A stretch of 64,000 bases of DNA from Crystallibacter permensis. Lineage in GTDB: Bacteria; Actinomycetota; Actinomycetes; Actinomycetales; Micrococcaceae. Below, in pieces: positions 17,663 to 26,991 of the stretch. Both the position numbers and the translations under genes were made by a program. Position 1 is the first letter of the stretch, and every line of letters starts with the position of its first letter. Under the pieces are notes generated by a model. That model did not search any database. It was not told the DNA's origin and worked only from the letters and a program-made list of their open reading frames with translations. The DNA lies in NCBI RefSeq assembly GCF_025960875.1, contig NZ_JAODLR010000005.1, positions 1-64,000 on the forward strand. Reading direction: 5' to 3'.

Positions 17663-19336
17663 ATGACACTCGAAGCAGTCAAAACTCTTGATCCCGTAAC
17701 TGTAGAAATCATCCGCAACGCTTTGACCAGCGCTGCCGATGATATGAATGCCACTCTCATTCGCTCCGCATATTCACCGATCCTCTATGAAGGCGGGGAC
17801 TGCGTGGTGGCCTTGATGGACACCGAGCACCGGGTGCTGGGGCAGTCAGCGGGTTTGCCGTTGTTCCTCGGCAATCTGGAAACGTGCTCGCTGGCAGTGG
17901 AGGAGAAGTACGGTCGCTCTGCATGGCAGGAAGACGATGTCTGGATCCTCAATGATTCTTATATCGGCGGCACCCATCTGAACGACGTGACCATTTTCGC
18001 GCCGGTCTTCGTTAGCGGCGACCTAGTTGGCTTTGCTGCCACCCGCGCTCACTGGATGGACATGGGTTCCAAGGATGTCGGCGGGTCAATGAACTCCACG
18101 GATATTTTCCAGGAGGGATTCCGCATGGGCCCGGTCAAGCTCCATGAGGCAGGAATCGAGACCTCGGTCGTAGATTTGATCAGTACCAATGTTCGCTTCC
18201 CTTACCAGACCAAAGGCGATATGAACGCGATGGTCGCCGCTTTGCGCATGGGAAGCACGCGGATGAAAGAGCTAGTCAACCGCTACGGCGTCGAACAGCT
18301 CAACGCGGCACGGGACGAGATCTTCCGGCAGACCGAAGAGCTGGAGTTGGAAACTGTCCGCGATATCCCGGACGGCGTCTATGAGGCCGAAGGGGTCCTG
18401 GACAATGACGGCATCGAGTTGGACAAGCCTATATCTATAAAGCTGAAGATCACCGTCGCCGGCGAAACCATCGACTTCGATGTACGCGAGTCGTCAGATC
18501 AGACGGTCGGTCCGGTAAATTGCGGCGTCGCACAGGCGGTCTCGGCCCTGCGCGTTGGATACAAGCTGCTGATCAGCCCGGACACCAACTCCAACGGTGG
18601 CTCTTTCCGTCCGATGACTACTCAGGTCCGCAGGGGTTCTGTACTGGGCGCGATCGCGCCGGCGCCCTGCCAGTGGTACTTCTCGCACCTCGGCATGCTC
18701 ATCGACATGGTCTCCCGAGCGATGGCCCCAGTGATGCCCGAACGCGTCGTCAGCGCAAGCCACGGCGATTCGATGATCATCACTACCGCCGGATTCGACG
18801 CCCGCTTCGGCCGTAACTGGGTCACTATGGAGGCGACTCTAGGCGGCTACGGTGGATGGCAGGGCAGCGACGGCGAATCTGCTCTGATCAATAACGTCAA
18901 CGGTTCGCTGAAGGATCTGCCCATCGAAATGATGGAGACCCGCTATCCGTTCCGCATCAATGAATACTCCATCCGCCCCAATTCGGGTGGTCCGGGCCAA
19001 TGGCGCGGTGGTAATGGCGTAGTGCGCGAATACGAGTTTTTGGCCGACTGCGTGGTGGGACTCTGGTTCGAGCGCTCCAAGACACCAGCATGGGGTCTAT
19101 TCGGCGGGGCCGACGCGCAGGGTCCGGAAGTCATAATCAACCCAGGCCGCGCGGACGAGGTCCGCACCTTGAAGGAGAACGCCCGCAAGATCAAGGCAGG
19201 AGACATCATCCGGCTCGCCGTCGGTGGTGGTGGCGGCTTCGGAGAGGTGACGGAGCGTACCCGCGAAGCCATCGAGCAGGACATCGCCAACGGCTACATC
19301 ACTGAAGATTTCGCCAAGACCCATTACGGCTACTGA
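17663..19336 (+). CDS. hyuB: ATP-dependent hydantoinase subunit B
   Basis: The HyuB subunit, which hydrolyses the ring once HyuA has activated it. The protein opens LDPVTVEIIRNALTSAADDMN, the family start, and carries NDSYIGGTHLNDVTIFAPVF (metal and active-site region) near residue 95, and the glycine-rich RINEYSIRPNSGGPGQWRGG segment near 435. At 557 residues it is complete. GAGGAAA precedes the ATG. It directly follows hyuA and precedes the ABC importer, so uptake and ring opening are coexpressed. Confidence 0.93.
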   Translation: MTLEAVKTLDPVTVEIIRNALTSAADDMNATLIRSAYSPILYEGGDCVVALMDTEHRVLGQSAGLPLFLGNLETCSLAVEEKYGRSAWQEDDVWILNDSYIGGTHLNDVTIFAPVFVSGDLVGFAATRAHWMDMGSKDVGGSMNSTDIFQEGFRMGPVKLHEAGIETSVVDLISTNVRFPYQTKGDMNAMVAALRMGSTRMKELVNRYGVEQLNAARDEIFRQTEELELETVRDIPDGVYEAEGVLDNDGIELDKPISIKLKITVAGETIDFDVRESSDQTVGPVNCGVAQAVSALRVGYKLLISPDTNSNGGSFRPMTTQVRRGSVLGAIAPAPCQWYFSHLGMLIDMVSRAMAPVMPERVVSASHGDSMIITTAGFDARFGRNWVTMEATLGGYGGWQGSDGESALINNVNGSLKDLPIEMMETRYPFRINEYSIRPNSGGPGQWRGGNGVVREYEFLADCVVGLWFERSKTPAWGLFGGADAQGPEVIINPGRADEVRTLKENARKIKAGDIIRLAVGGGGGFGEVTERTREAIEQDIANGYITEDFAKTHYGY

Positions 19337-19359
19337 ACAGCCACCCTGAAAGGACTGTT

Positions 19360-20391
19360 GTGAAAAACATCAAGCGTTCTGCAGTGACCGCGTCCCTCGC
19401 TGGCCTTGCCCTCCTGATGACAGCCTGCTCGCCGCCCAGCGAAGCCAACAACTCGGCGGATTCCGCCGCTGCGGCCGGTGTGGACGAAAAGCTCGACGTT
19501 GGCTTCTTCGGCTTCGCTGCCTCCAACTCCTTCGCCCAAGGCACTTATCTGGGAGTCGAGAAGGCCGCTGCTGAAAACAATGCCACGGCCACCTTCGTAG
19601 ATTCCAACTTCGATCCGCAAACTCAGGTCCAGCAGATCCAAGATGCAGTCACTTCACAGCAATTTGACGTGATCGTGGTCCAAGCCAACGACAATCAGGC
19701 GCTCGTCCGGCCGCTAGAGCAGGCAATCGATGCGGGCATTACCGTAGTGGTCGAGTTCTCCGTAGTTGGACCCAAGTTCGACACAATTGAACCGCAGATT
19801 CCGGGCGTTATCAGCATCGTGGATTCGCCGACGGTTAACGGGACGGCGCTTGGCGAAATGGGCAGGGATGCCTGCGCCGAGGTCGAAGACGATGTCTGCC
19901 AGGTGGCCTATTTGGAAGGGTTCAAGGCCCTGCCTCTGGATAATGCGCGGACCGACGCGGTTATAGCGGCGCTGGAGGAAGACCCAAAGATTGAGGTGGT
20001 AGCCAGCGTCGAAGGCGGCTACACCCAGGACAGCGGACGCCAGGCCTACCAAGACGTGTCCCAGGCCAATCCGGATCTCGACGTAGTCATCGGCGCTTCG
20101 CAGGCGATCACCGGCGTGCAACTGGCCGCAGGTGAAGGCTCCGAGCTAAAGCTGATCGGCAACGGCGCCTCTAAGTCCAATGTGGAGGCTGTACGTTCCG
20201 GTGACTGGTTTTCCATCTATGTGATGGACGTGGTTGCTAACGGCGCCAAGGCCACTGAATTGGGCTTGGCCAAGGCTCGCGGCGAAGCCGTCGAGATGGC
20301 GATCGACGAAGCCACTCTGGCCCCGAACGGAGGCAAAGGCACCAAGGAAGCCTTGGAGAAGGTGGACTTCGAAGCTCAGTACTCGGACTAA
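19360..20391 (+). CDS. ABC importer substrate-binding lipoprotein (sugar/CUT2-like)
   Basis: A periplasmic-binding-fold lipoprotein of the RbsB type. The signal peptide MKNIKRSAVTASLAGLALLM runs into a lipobox with TACS (Cys near residue 23). After a Ser/Ala linker the domain begins LDVGFFGFAASNSFAQG and includes FDVIVVQANDNQALVRPLEQA, typical for ligand binding between two lobes. GTG 19360 has AAGGACT before it. Although relatives bind sugars, its place between hyuB and other hydantoinase genes suggests a cyclic amide or related ligand. A strong hairpin follows the gene. Confidence 0.88.
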   Translation: MKNIKRSAVTASLAGLALLMTACSPPSEANNSADSAAAAGVDEKLDVGFFGFAASNSFAQGTYLGVEKAAAENNATATFVDSNFDPQTQVQQIQDAVTSQQFDVIVVQANDNQALVRPLEQAIDAGITVVVEFSVVGPKFDTIEPQIPGVISIVDSPTVNGTALGEMGRDACAEVEDDVCQVAYLEGFKALPLDNARTDAVIAALEEDPKIEVVASVEGGYTQDSGRQAYQDVSQANPDLDVVIGASQAITGVQLAAGEGSELKLIGNGASKSNVEAVRSGDWFSIYVMDVVANGAKATELGLAKARGEAVEMAIDEATLAPNGGKGTKEALEKVDFEAQYSD

Positions 20392-20398
20392 GAACGAA

Positions 20399-20447
20399 CG
20401 GTACGGTCCTTCGACCCTGGCGCCATCAGGCCCGAAGGACCGTACCG
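20399..20447 (+). promoter_or_regulatory. intercistronic hairpin after the binding-protein gene
   Basis: A perfect 15-bp inverted repeat (CGGTACGGTCCTTCG at 20399-20413 and its complement at 20433-20447) with a 19-base loop fills the gap before the ATPase gene. It lacks a T-tract. Such hairpins usually protect the upstream message or partly end transcription, giving more binding protein than transporter. Confidence 0.7.
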
Positions 20448-20476
20448 ACACCTTCCAGTTCAAATCAGAGGTCAGC

Positions 20477-22003
20477 ATGGCTATACAACAGGTATCGACG
20501 CAGGACAGCGTTCAGCCGACTACTACACCAGAAATCACTGTGGCAGGGCTGGGGAAACGCTACGGCCCCAGCGTGGTCCTCAACGATATAAACTTATCCA
20601 TCGCCCCTGGAGAGATCCACGGCATTGTCGGCGAAAACGGGGCCGGTAAGAGCACGCTGCTGAAGATCCTTGGGGGTGCCATCGTGGCAGATTACGGCAC
20701 ACTGAGCCTCGACGGCCAACCGGTCAAGATCAGCTCCCCGCGGGATTCGATTGCCCGGGGAATCTCGCTCATCGCACAGGAACTGGCTCTCATTCCGGAG
20801 CGCAGCGTGCTGGAAAACGTCTTCCTGGGCCGCTGGTCCAATACGGCAGGACTGGCCAGGATCGGTAGCGATGCGGAACATTTTGCCCGGCTAATTGATG
20901 AGACGGGTTTCGAGCTGGATCCCAGCGCCATCGTCGGGCGGTTGCCGATCGGCTTGGCCCAGCAGGTGGAGATCCTTAAAGCCTTGGCCCGCGGCGCCAA
21001 GGTCCTGTGCATGGACGAGCCGACCGCGGTGCTGAACGAGGCCGAAAAGGCCCGGCTCCTTTTGGTGATGAAAAGGCTTGCCGCCGCCGGCACCACGGTC
21101 ATCTTGGTCTCGCACTATCTCAATGAAGTGCTTGAGTTGGCCGATCGCGTCACCATACTGCGTGACGGACGGCACATCCTCACCGGCGTTGCCCAAGAAC
21201 AGACCCCCGAGTCGCTGGTCCGCCACATGGTTGGGCGCGATGTGGATTTCCTCATCCCCGAGATTCCCGAGGTTGGTGCGGAGGCGCCGACGGCGCTCAA
21301 GGTATCCGGCCTCTCCAGCAGCAAAGTTGCAGAAATCTCCTTGGAAGTGCGCAGGGGAGAAATCCTCGGCCTGGCCGGTCTGGTCGGCAGCGGACGCAGC
21401 GAAACACTACTGGCGATCTTCGGCGCCGACCCAGCAACAGCCGGAACTGTCGAGATCAACGGCAGGCGTATTCCCGGCGGTTCCGTCGCAAGAGCTATTA
21501 AAGCGGGCATCGCCTTGGTCCCCGAGTCCCGCAAGGAGCAGGGCCTGATCACGGTCCGGCCCGTGTCGGAGAACATTGCGTTGGCCACGCTCGCCAAGCG
21601 CTCCCTGGCCGGGTTTGTGAAGTGGCAGCAGGAGAAGAAGGCGGTGGCCGCGATCAGCGAAGCCGTTGACATCCGCGGAGTGCGGCAAAATATGTCCATT
21701 GCAGGACTCTCCGGTGGCAACCAGCAGAAAGCACTCTTTGCCAAATGGCTGCTTGATCCGCCCTCCGTCCTGCTGGTCGACGAACCAACCCGCGGAGTCG
21801 ACATCGCTGCCAAGACCCGTATTCACAAGATGATTGCGGAGCTAGCAGCAAAAGGGACTGCCGTCGTCGTCGTCAGTTCCGAACTCGAAGAAGTAATCGG
21901 CCTGTCCCATCGCATCAAGGTCATGAGACACGGCCGGATCGTTGCGGAATTCGACCGAAACGCATCCCGCGACGAGGTTATGGCCTCCGCTTTTCTGAAA
22001 TAG
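20477..22003 (+). CDS. ABC importer ATPase with two nucleotide-binding domains
   Basis: A 508-residue tandem ATPase of the RbsA/MglA type. Domain 1: Walker A GENGAGKSTLLK near residue 55, signature region LPIGLAQQVEILKALARG, Walker B KVLCMDEPTAVL. Domain 2 has the degenerate P-loop typical of the family (GLVGSGRSETLLAIFG), signature LSGGNQQKALFAKWLL and Walker B VLLVDEPTRGVDIAA. In domain 1 the usual LSxGQ is replaced by LPIGLAQQ, a modest deviation. ATG 20477 follows a weak AGAGGT site just after the hairpin; a longer frame would overlap the binding-protein gene. Confidence 0.9.
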   Translation: MAIQQVSTQDSVQPTTTPEITVAGLGKRYGPSVVLNDINLSIAPGEIHGIVGENGAGKSTLLKILGGAIVADYGTLSLDGQPVKISSPRDSIARGISLIAQELALIPERSVLENVFLGRWSNTAGLARIGSDAEHFARLIDETGFELDPSAIVGRLPIGLAQQVEILKALARGAKVLCMDEPTAVLNEAEKARLLLVMKRLAAAGTTVILVSHYLNEVLELADRVTILRDGRHILTGVAQEQTPESLVRHMVGRDVDFLIPEIPEVGAEAPTALKVSGLSSSKVAEISLEVRRGEILGLAGLVGSGRSETLLAIFGADPATAGTVEINGRRIPGGSVARAIKAGIALVPESRKEQGLITVRPVSENIALATLAKRSLAGFVKWQQEKKAVAAISEAVDIRGVRQNMSIAGLSGGNQQKALFAKWLLDPPSVLLVDEPTRGVDIAAKTRIHKMIAELAAKGTAVVVVSSELEEVIGLSHRIKVMRHGRIVAEFDRNASRDEVMASAFLK

Positions 22004-22011
22004 GTGATCAT

Positions 22012-23001
22012 GTGACAACAACAGAGACCATTGCTGCGCCGCGGCCGGCGCAGAAAAAGAAGTTTGACAACAAGTACCGCGACTTCGGCATCGTTTTCGG
22101 TTTGATCGCAATCATGCTGCTGCTCGCCCTCAACACCACCACGTTTCTAACCGGGCAGAACTTTATCAATCTCTTTGACCAAGCTACGGTCGTTGGACTC
22201 TTGGCGGCCGGAGTGACGCTATGCATCATCAGCGGCGTCTTCGACCTGTCGTCCACAGCCACGTTGGCTGTCTCTTCGATCATCGGCGTGACGATTACTC
22301 AGCAGTTCGGTGTGGCCGCAGGGTTCTTCGGCGCCCTGATCGTGGGCACGCTGATGGGCGCTCTCACCGGCATAATCGTTGTTCTCACCAAGGTCAATTC
22401 CTTTATCGGTACGTTAGCCATGAGCATTATTTACCGCGGGGTCGCCATCGTCATCACTGGCGGCGCCATCGTAGCCCCTTTGCCCGAGCAAATGGATTCT
22501 TTCCGGACGTGGACCTGGCCGAGTCTATTGGGCCTCAGCGCCGGTTCGGTGTTGATGCTAGCCGTCATGTCGGGGCTGGGAATTCTGCTGTGGCGTAGCA
22601 CCTTCGGCCGTAGGATCTACGCCGTCGGCGGCAACAAGGAAGCTGCCCGGCTGAGTGGCATTCGCACCGGTTCCATCCATGTAGCCGTCTTCGCCATCAG
22701 TGGCCTCTGCGCCGGCATGGCTGGCATGATCCTCGCGTCCCGTGCCGGATCCGCGGCGCCATCCATGGCCACCGGCATCGAACTGACAGCCATTGCCGCA
22801 GTTGTTATCGGCGGCACGAGCATCATGGGCGGCCAGGGCGCGCTATGGCGCACCTTTGCTGGGGTTATGCTCCTGACGGTGATTGGAAACGGCTTCAACC
22901 TCCTGCATTGGGACACGACCTACCAGCAGGTGGTCACCGGAGTCTTGATCCTGGTGGCCGTCGCGGCCGACGGATTGTTCAAGAAGAAATACGGATCCTA
23001 G
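22012..23001 (+). CDS. ABC importer permease (RbsC-like)
   Basis: A 329-residue permease with about nine or ten membrane helices of the BPD_transp_2 family. GLLAAGVTLCIISGVFDLS near residue 60 is the conserved segment of sugar-type permeases, and GGNKEAARLSGIRTGSI near 205 is the cytoplasmic EAA-like loop contacting the ATPase; AIAAVVIGGTSIMGGQGALW follows. It starts at GTG 22012 eight bases after the ATPase stop. A single permease gene implies a homodimeric channel. Confidence 0.9.
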   Translation: MTTTETIAAPRPAQKKKFDNKYRDFGIVFGLIAIMLLLALNTTTFLTGQNFINLFDQATVVGLLAAGVTLCIISGVFDLSSTATLAVSSIIGVTITQQFGVAAGFFGALIVGTLMGALTGIIVVLTKVNSFIGTLAMSIIYRGVAIVITGGAIVAPLPEQMDSFRTWTWPSLLGLSAGSVLMLAVMSGLGILLWRSTFGRRIYAVGGNKEAARLSGIRTGSIHVAVFAISGLCAGMAGMILASRAGSAAPSMATGIELTAIAAVVIGGTSIMGGQGALWRTFAGVMLLTVIGNGFNLLHWDTTYQQVVTGVLILVAVAADGLFKKKYGS

Positions 23002-23055
23002 ATGGACGAGGATTCGTATCGCTGAGAGGCGGTTCAGTTGAAAGCGGGGTATTAC

Positions 23056-24360
23056 ATGGTGCGGATAGGGCTAAGGCTGGCAGAAGGCTCCTGCCAAGTG
23101 ACGGCTTTGGAGGGGCAGAAGATCCTCCACAGCAGCGGATCGCGGGCCGGGAGTCTGGCTGAGGCTGTCGACCAAACGCTGGCCCAACTGCACAGCCTGC
23201 TGCACAACGATCCGCTGCGCCCGGTCACCGAGATAACCGCCGACGTCGGCCCGCTCCTGCAGACACGCAGCCCCGCAGAAGTTGTGGCCATCCGAGTCTC
23301 CCCTCGGCCTCCAGCCGATGCCTTCCACAGCACCAGTCTGCCGTCGAATGCGGCATCACTGGTGAGGAGGGCTATACACGTGCGTGGGGGGCATGATGTC
23401 CGCGGACGTGAGTTGGCTCCGCTAGGCCTGGAAGACTTCGTCGCCGAACTCCCCTCAATCGTCGCCACAGGTATTAGGAATATCTCGATCACGGGCGTCG
23501 GCTCCATTGCTGCCACAGCGCATGAGGAAGCGGTAGCAGATGCACTCCTGTCCCAAGACAGCGATATGAGGATAACGCTGTCGCACGGGTACTTTTCCAA
23601 TGCATTCCGGGACCGAGACTACACCGCCATTCTCAACAGCGCACTCAGCGCGACAGGCGATGAACTGGCAACGTTATTGGAGCGAAGCTGCAGGCGATAC
23701 TTTCCCTCGGCGGCCCTCTGTTATGCGAAGAACGATGGGGGCAGTGGCCCGCTGAGCTTGCTCTCCACTACACCCGTCCACGGATTGTTTGCCGAACCGG
23801 CTATGCGGATCTTGGGCTGTGCCACACTCACTGGAGTGCCCGACGGCGAGGTTATCCTCGGCGAAGACCAAGGGGTGAGCGTGGGGCTCACCCGCCATGG
23901 AATTCCCGTAGCTAGCAGCCTGATCCGCCGGGGGCATGGAGCATCATTGGCGAGCAACGCTGCAGTTCACGCGCCTTATACCAGGAACCATCTACTTGCT
24001 CCAGACGCTGTCTCGGTTATCGCGGACTTACGCCAGAGCATCGGTGCGCCCCTGCCTTTTGGACTGAAACCCACAATAAGCATCCGCGACGATGTGGCTC
24101 TGGTCGGCTGCGCCGCCGCCCTCCTGACCGGCTGGATCGACCGCCTCGAATCGGTGGTCAATGAGGCGGACTTAAGGCGTGCCCAGCATCTGGCCGAAGA
24201 AGACGCTCAATCCATGACCGTCAACCTCGGGGCAGCTCCAGGGAACACCCGGATCATTGAATCCAGTGCCTCCAGCGTGGCATACAGCTATCCCGGCATT
24301 GTCAGGGTCCGGGTTCGGGCCGCTGGAACCCGCGCAGTTGCAGATAGTGAGGTCAAATGA
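23056..24360 (+). CDS. degenerate HyuA-like protein lacking the ATP-binding motifs
   Basis: About 434 residues that align by eye with the hydantoinase/oxoprolinase A fold. The N-terminus VRIGLRLAEGSCQVTAL stands where active proteins have IGIDVGGTNTDAV, so the first phosphate loop is gone. RGHDVRGRELAPL-like text (GGHDVRGRELAPLG), NISITGVGS, CYAKNDGG and AEPAMRILGCATLTGV follow the family order, but the second DxGGTxxD loop is replaced by GEDQGVSVGLTRHG. It therefore probably does not bind ATP as a kinase. ATG 23056 aligns with the family start; TTG 23038 is an alternative. It overlaps the DUF917 gene by ATGA. A scaffold or sensing role with that protein is my inference. Confidence 0.65.
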   Translation: MVRIGLRLAEGSCQVTALEGQKILHSSGSRAGSLAEAVDQTLAQLHSLLHNDPLRPVTEITADVGPLLQTRSPAEVVAIRVSPRPPADAFHSTSLPSNAASLVRRAIHVRGGHDVRGRELAPLGLEDFVAELPSIVATGIRNISITGVGSIAATAHEEAVADALLSQDSDMRITLSHGYFSNAFRDRDYTAILNSALSATGDELATLLERSCRRYFPSAALCYAKNDGGSGPLSLLSTTPVHGLFAEPAMRILGCATLTGVPDGEVILGEDQGVSVGLTRHGIPVASSLIRRGHGASLASNAAVHAPYTRNHLLAPDAVSVIADLRQSIGAPLPFGLKPTISIRDDVALVGCAAALLTGWIDRLESVVNEADLRRAQHLAEEDAQSMTVNLGAAPGNTRIIESSASSVAYSYPGIVRVRVRAAGTRAVADSEVK

Positions 24361-25478
24361 CCTCGGGAGAGCGCAGCGGCGTACCCGCTACCCGGCTCGG
24401 TATGACAAGTCTGACCAGCGCCGATATAGCGCATTTACGGACTGGGGCACAATTCCTGGCTTGCACCATTGACCCCACATCGACTTATATCTATGCCGAG
24501 ATGATTCAGTCGGCGATGGTGAGCGGACAGGTTCAACTGGTCGATGTAGAGAGCCTCGACCCGGAAGATCTCGTTGTGGCTACCGGCATGGTTACCCAGG
24601 GACTGTTCATTGCCGATATGCCTCCGGTCGGGGACGAATTCCTAAGCTGTATCAGTGCGATCGAGACCGCCCTGAGTCGGAAGGTCCAAGCCGTCTATTC
24701 GCTTGCAGCAGCCAGCATCAACGGCATCGTGCCCCTGATGGTTGGCCTGCAGTCCGGCTTGCCAGTGGTAGACGCCGATCCAATGGGCCGTGTTTTTCCG
24801 CTGATCAGCCAGACGACCTTGCATATCGGTGAAGTGGGTATCAGCCCCATAGCGATGATGGGAGTCACCGGAGAGCGAGCCATGGTCGAGGCTCCTAATC
24901 CCCAACGTGCCGAAACGCTGGTACGTTCGCTGGTGACAGAACTCGGCGGCTGGGCGGCCACTGCCATGTATCCCTGTACGGCGGGAGAACTGCGCATGCA
25001 TGGGGTACGCGGGACGGTTACCCGGATGATCCGTGTCGGAGAGATTCTCGACGCGGACGAATCCGTGGAGAACAAATACCGCCGACTCATCGAATTGCTC
25101 AAAGCCGTCCGAATCAGTCGGGCCCGGGTGCAACACATTGAAAGCCTTTCCCGGCCAACAGGCCTGGGCCTTCCGGCGCAGCCATCCAGTATGACACTCA
25201 TCGACGAAACCACCGGCCAAATCATCAGGCTGGAGATTCAGAATGAGATTCTCCTTGTTCTCGTCGACGGTGCTGTGGCGGCAGCTGTACCGGATATTGT
25301 GACCCTACTTAGCCCGGAGTACGGCACGGCGGTCAGCTTAGACGATGTGGGGGTAGGTACGGTGATCGATGTGATCGCGATTCCCGCAGCCGAAGCTTGG
25401 TATTCGGCGCCCGGCCTTGAACTGGCAGGCCCTCGCGCGTTCGATATTCCATTGGATCATCCGAGGCGCAATGCGTAG
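24357..25478 (+). CDS. DUF917 / S-methyl-thiohydantoin desulfurase-like protein
   Basis: A 373-residue DUF917 protein. The middle has the clear family signature SGLPVVDADPMGRVFPLISQ near residue 135, and SLTSADIAHLRTGAQFL is the family start. Known members either desulfurate thiohydantoins or accompany HyuA proteins. The glycine-rich motif usually following the start (G-T-G-G-G-G-D-P) is replaced here by CTIDPTST, so activity is doubtful. It is tied by a 4-bp overlap to the degenerate HyuA upstream and by an 8-bp overlap to the regulator downstream, which points to one functional module. Confidence 0.72.
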   Translation: MTSGERSGVPATRLGMTSLTSADIAHLRTGAQFLACTIDPTSTYIYAEMIQSAMVSGQVQLVDVESLDPEDLVVATGMVTQGLFIADMPPVGDEFLSCISAIETALSRKVQAVYSLAAASINGIVPLMVGLQSGLPVVDADPMGRVFPLISQTTLHIGEVGISPIAMMGVTGERAMVEAPNPQRAETLVRSLVTELGGWAATAMYPCTAGELRMHGVRGTVTRMIRVGEILDADESVENKYRRLIELLKAVRISRARVQHIESLSRPTGLGLPAQPSSMTLIDETTGQIIRLEIQNEILLVLVDGAVAAAVPDIVTLLSPEYGTAVSLDDVGVGTVIDVIAIPAAEAWYSAPGLELAGPRAFDIPLDHPRRNA

Positions 25479-26991
25479 ACCAGGCCAAGGCAGGCGACTG
25501 GATCTGTCAACCGTTCTCGCTCGCGGATCGCTGCGCAGCACTACCGCGCTCTACCTCGCTCCTTCCAGCACCGTGATAGACGGGGTGATGATCGTGCCAC
25601 ACCTCGACGCGATACGTCGTGTACCGCCCAATACGGTCGTGGTCCTGTCCACCGAGATGGGAGCCGGCGGCTGGCTCGTGTCCGCGGCACTGCGCCACGC
25701 TTGGGAGCGGCGATCCAGCGCCGTTGTTGTGCCAGAAAGCAGGTATTCCAGTACTGTTATCGGGCTCGCCGAGCGGTTGGACATAACCCTACTGGCGGCC
25801 GGACAAGATCCGGCCAGCGTGGCCTTGGACTTGGCAGCCGAAATCGGAGCCGCTAGGTCCGTCGTCGACGTGCAGCTCGCGAATCTGGTCCGCGCTCTGA
25901 TCAAAGAATCGACTGTTACCGGAGTCCTGCGCGGAATATCCCAACACCTAGGCGGAATTCTCATCGCTTTGGAATACGATGGCGTCTTGGTCGCTTCCGC
26001 AGGAAGCACCGGCAAAGATGACGGTCAAGTGTCCGTGGATCTGCGCAGCCAGGAGAACAGTAGTAGGGGCATGGCCCTGACAGCCCAGATTCCCGCCGAC
26101 GAAGCCTACGACCGGCAGTTTGTGCGCACTGCGTTGGAAATGGCGGTGCCCTCAGTGCAGTCGGCGTGGCTGCAGGTCAATTCTCGCGAGGACCGTGATG
26201 CTGTGCCCAGCGCCGCGCTCGTGGATCTAACCCCCTTTGATACTGCAGCCGACGACAAGTTCGAAGACCGACACCGGCATCTGATGACCGAATTGGGCTG
26301 GCATAGGGGCCAGCGTTATGTAGCCGTTTGGATCTGGCACGATCCCAATGAGCCGCACCGCTTGGAACGGACCGCCGTCTTGCGTCTCTTGTGGCGCAGA
26401 GTTGGGATACGGCGCCCGCTGGCCGAGGTTGAAGAAGGCTGGCTCTCCATAATTCCATGTGAAGAGGACCAGAGAGTGGCGCAATTGCAGCAACGGGTCA
26501 ACGCCAAAATTGGGCGGGCGCTGGCCGAGTTCCATCTTGCCGCCGGGCTCTCCCGTTGGCAGGCGGAGAACGTGACTTTGCCCGCCATTGTCAGGGAAGC
26601 CAAGATCGCCGCCGAATGTGCCTACCTGACTGGCCCAGGAAACATCCTCGCCTTTGGCAGCCTAAACGTCCAGGCAGCAACATTCTTCATGAACCAGGAG
26701 ACCATACAGCAGGTGGCTCATCTGGCACTGCCGCAGCTGATGGCGGCCCCTGACCGGGAGCAAATGATCTCATCCTTGGCCTCGTACTTAGACCACCACA
26801 GTTCCGTAAGCTCGGCAGCCAAAGCCTTGAACCTGCACCGCAACACCCTCCAGACTCGTCTCCATCGGGCCCGAGAACTTGGAGTGCCGCTGGACGACCC
26901 GCACCAACTCCTCGCGACGCACATGATTCTGCATGTGCTGAACGACGTCACATCCAGAACAACACGACACGCGAGAAAGGACTCACCATGA
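25471..26991 (+). CDS. PucR-family transcriptional regulator
   Basis: A 506-residue regulator. The C-terminal PucR helix-turn-helix is clear: LASYLDHHSSVSSAAKALNL then HRNTLQTRLHRARELG. The N-terminal 140 residues are a ligand-binding domain as in PucR relatives (STVLARGSL, HLDAIRRVPPNTVVVLSTE). ATG 25471 overlaps the DUF917 stop; the frame extends to 25417 without support. PucR-type proteins respond to purine, amine or ureide metabolites and usually activate nearby catabolic genes. Its location inside the hydantoinase operon makes that operon the likely target, with autoregulation. It overlaps the GAF gene by ATGA. Confidence 0.87.
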   Translation: MRRPGQGRRLDLSTVLARGSLRSTTALYLAPSSTVIDGVMIVPHLDAIRRVPPNTVVVLSTEMGAGGWLVSAALRHAWERRSSAVVVPESRYSSTVIGLAERLDITLLAAGQDPASVALDLAAEIGAARSVVDVQLANLVRALIKESTVTGVLRGISQHLGGILIALEYDGVLVASAGSTGKDDGQVSVDLRSQENSSRGMALTAQIPADEAYDRQFVRTALEMAVPSVQSAWLQVNSREDRDAVPSAALVDLTPFDTAADDKFEDRHRHLMTELGWHRGQRYVAVWIWHDPNEPHRLERTAVLRLLWRRVGIRRPLAEVEEGWLSIIPCEEDQRVAQLQQRVNAKIGRALAEFHLAAGLSRWQAENVTLPAIVREAKIAAECAYLTGPGNILAFGSLNVQAATFFMNQETIQQVAHLALPQLMAAPDREQMISSLASYLDHHSSVSSAAKALNLHRNTLQTRLHRARELGVPLDDPHQLLATHMILHVLNDVTSRTTRHARKDSP

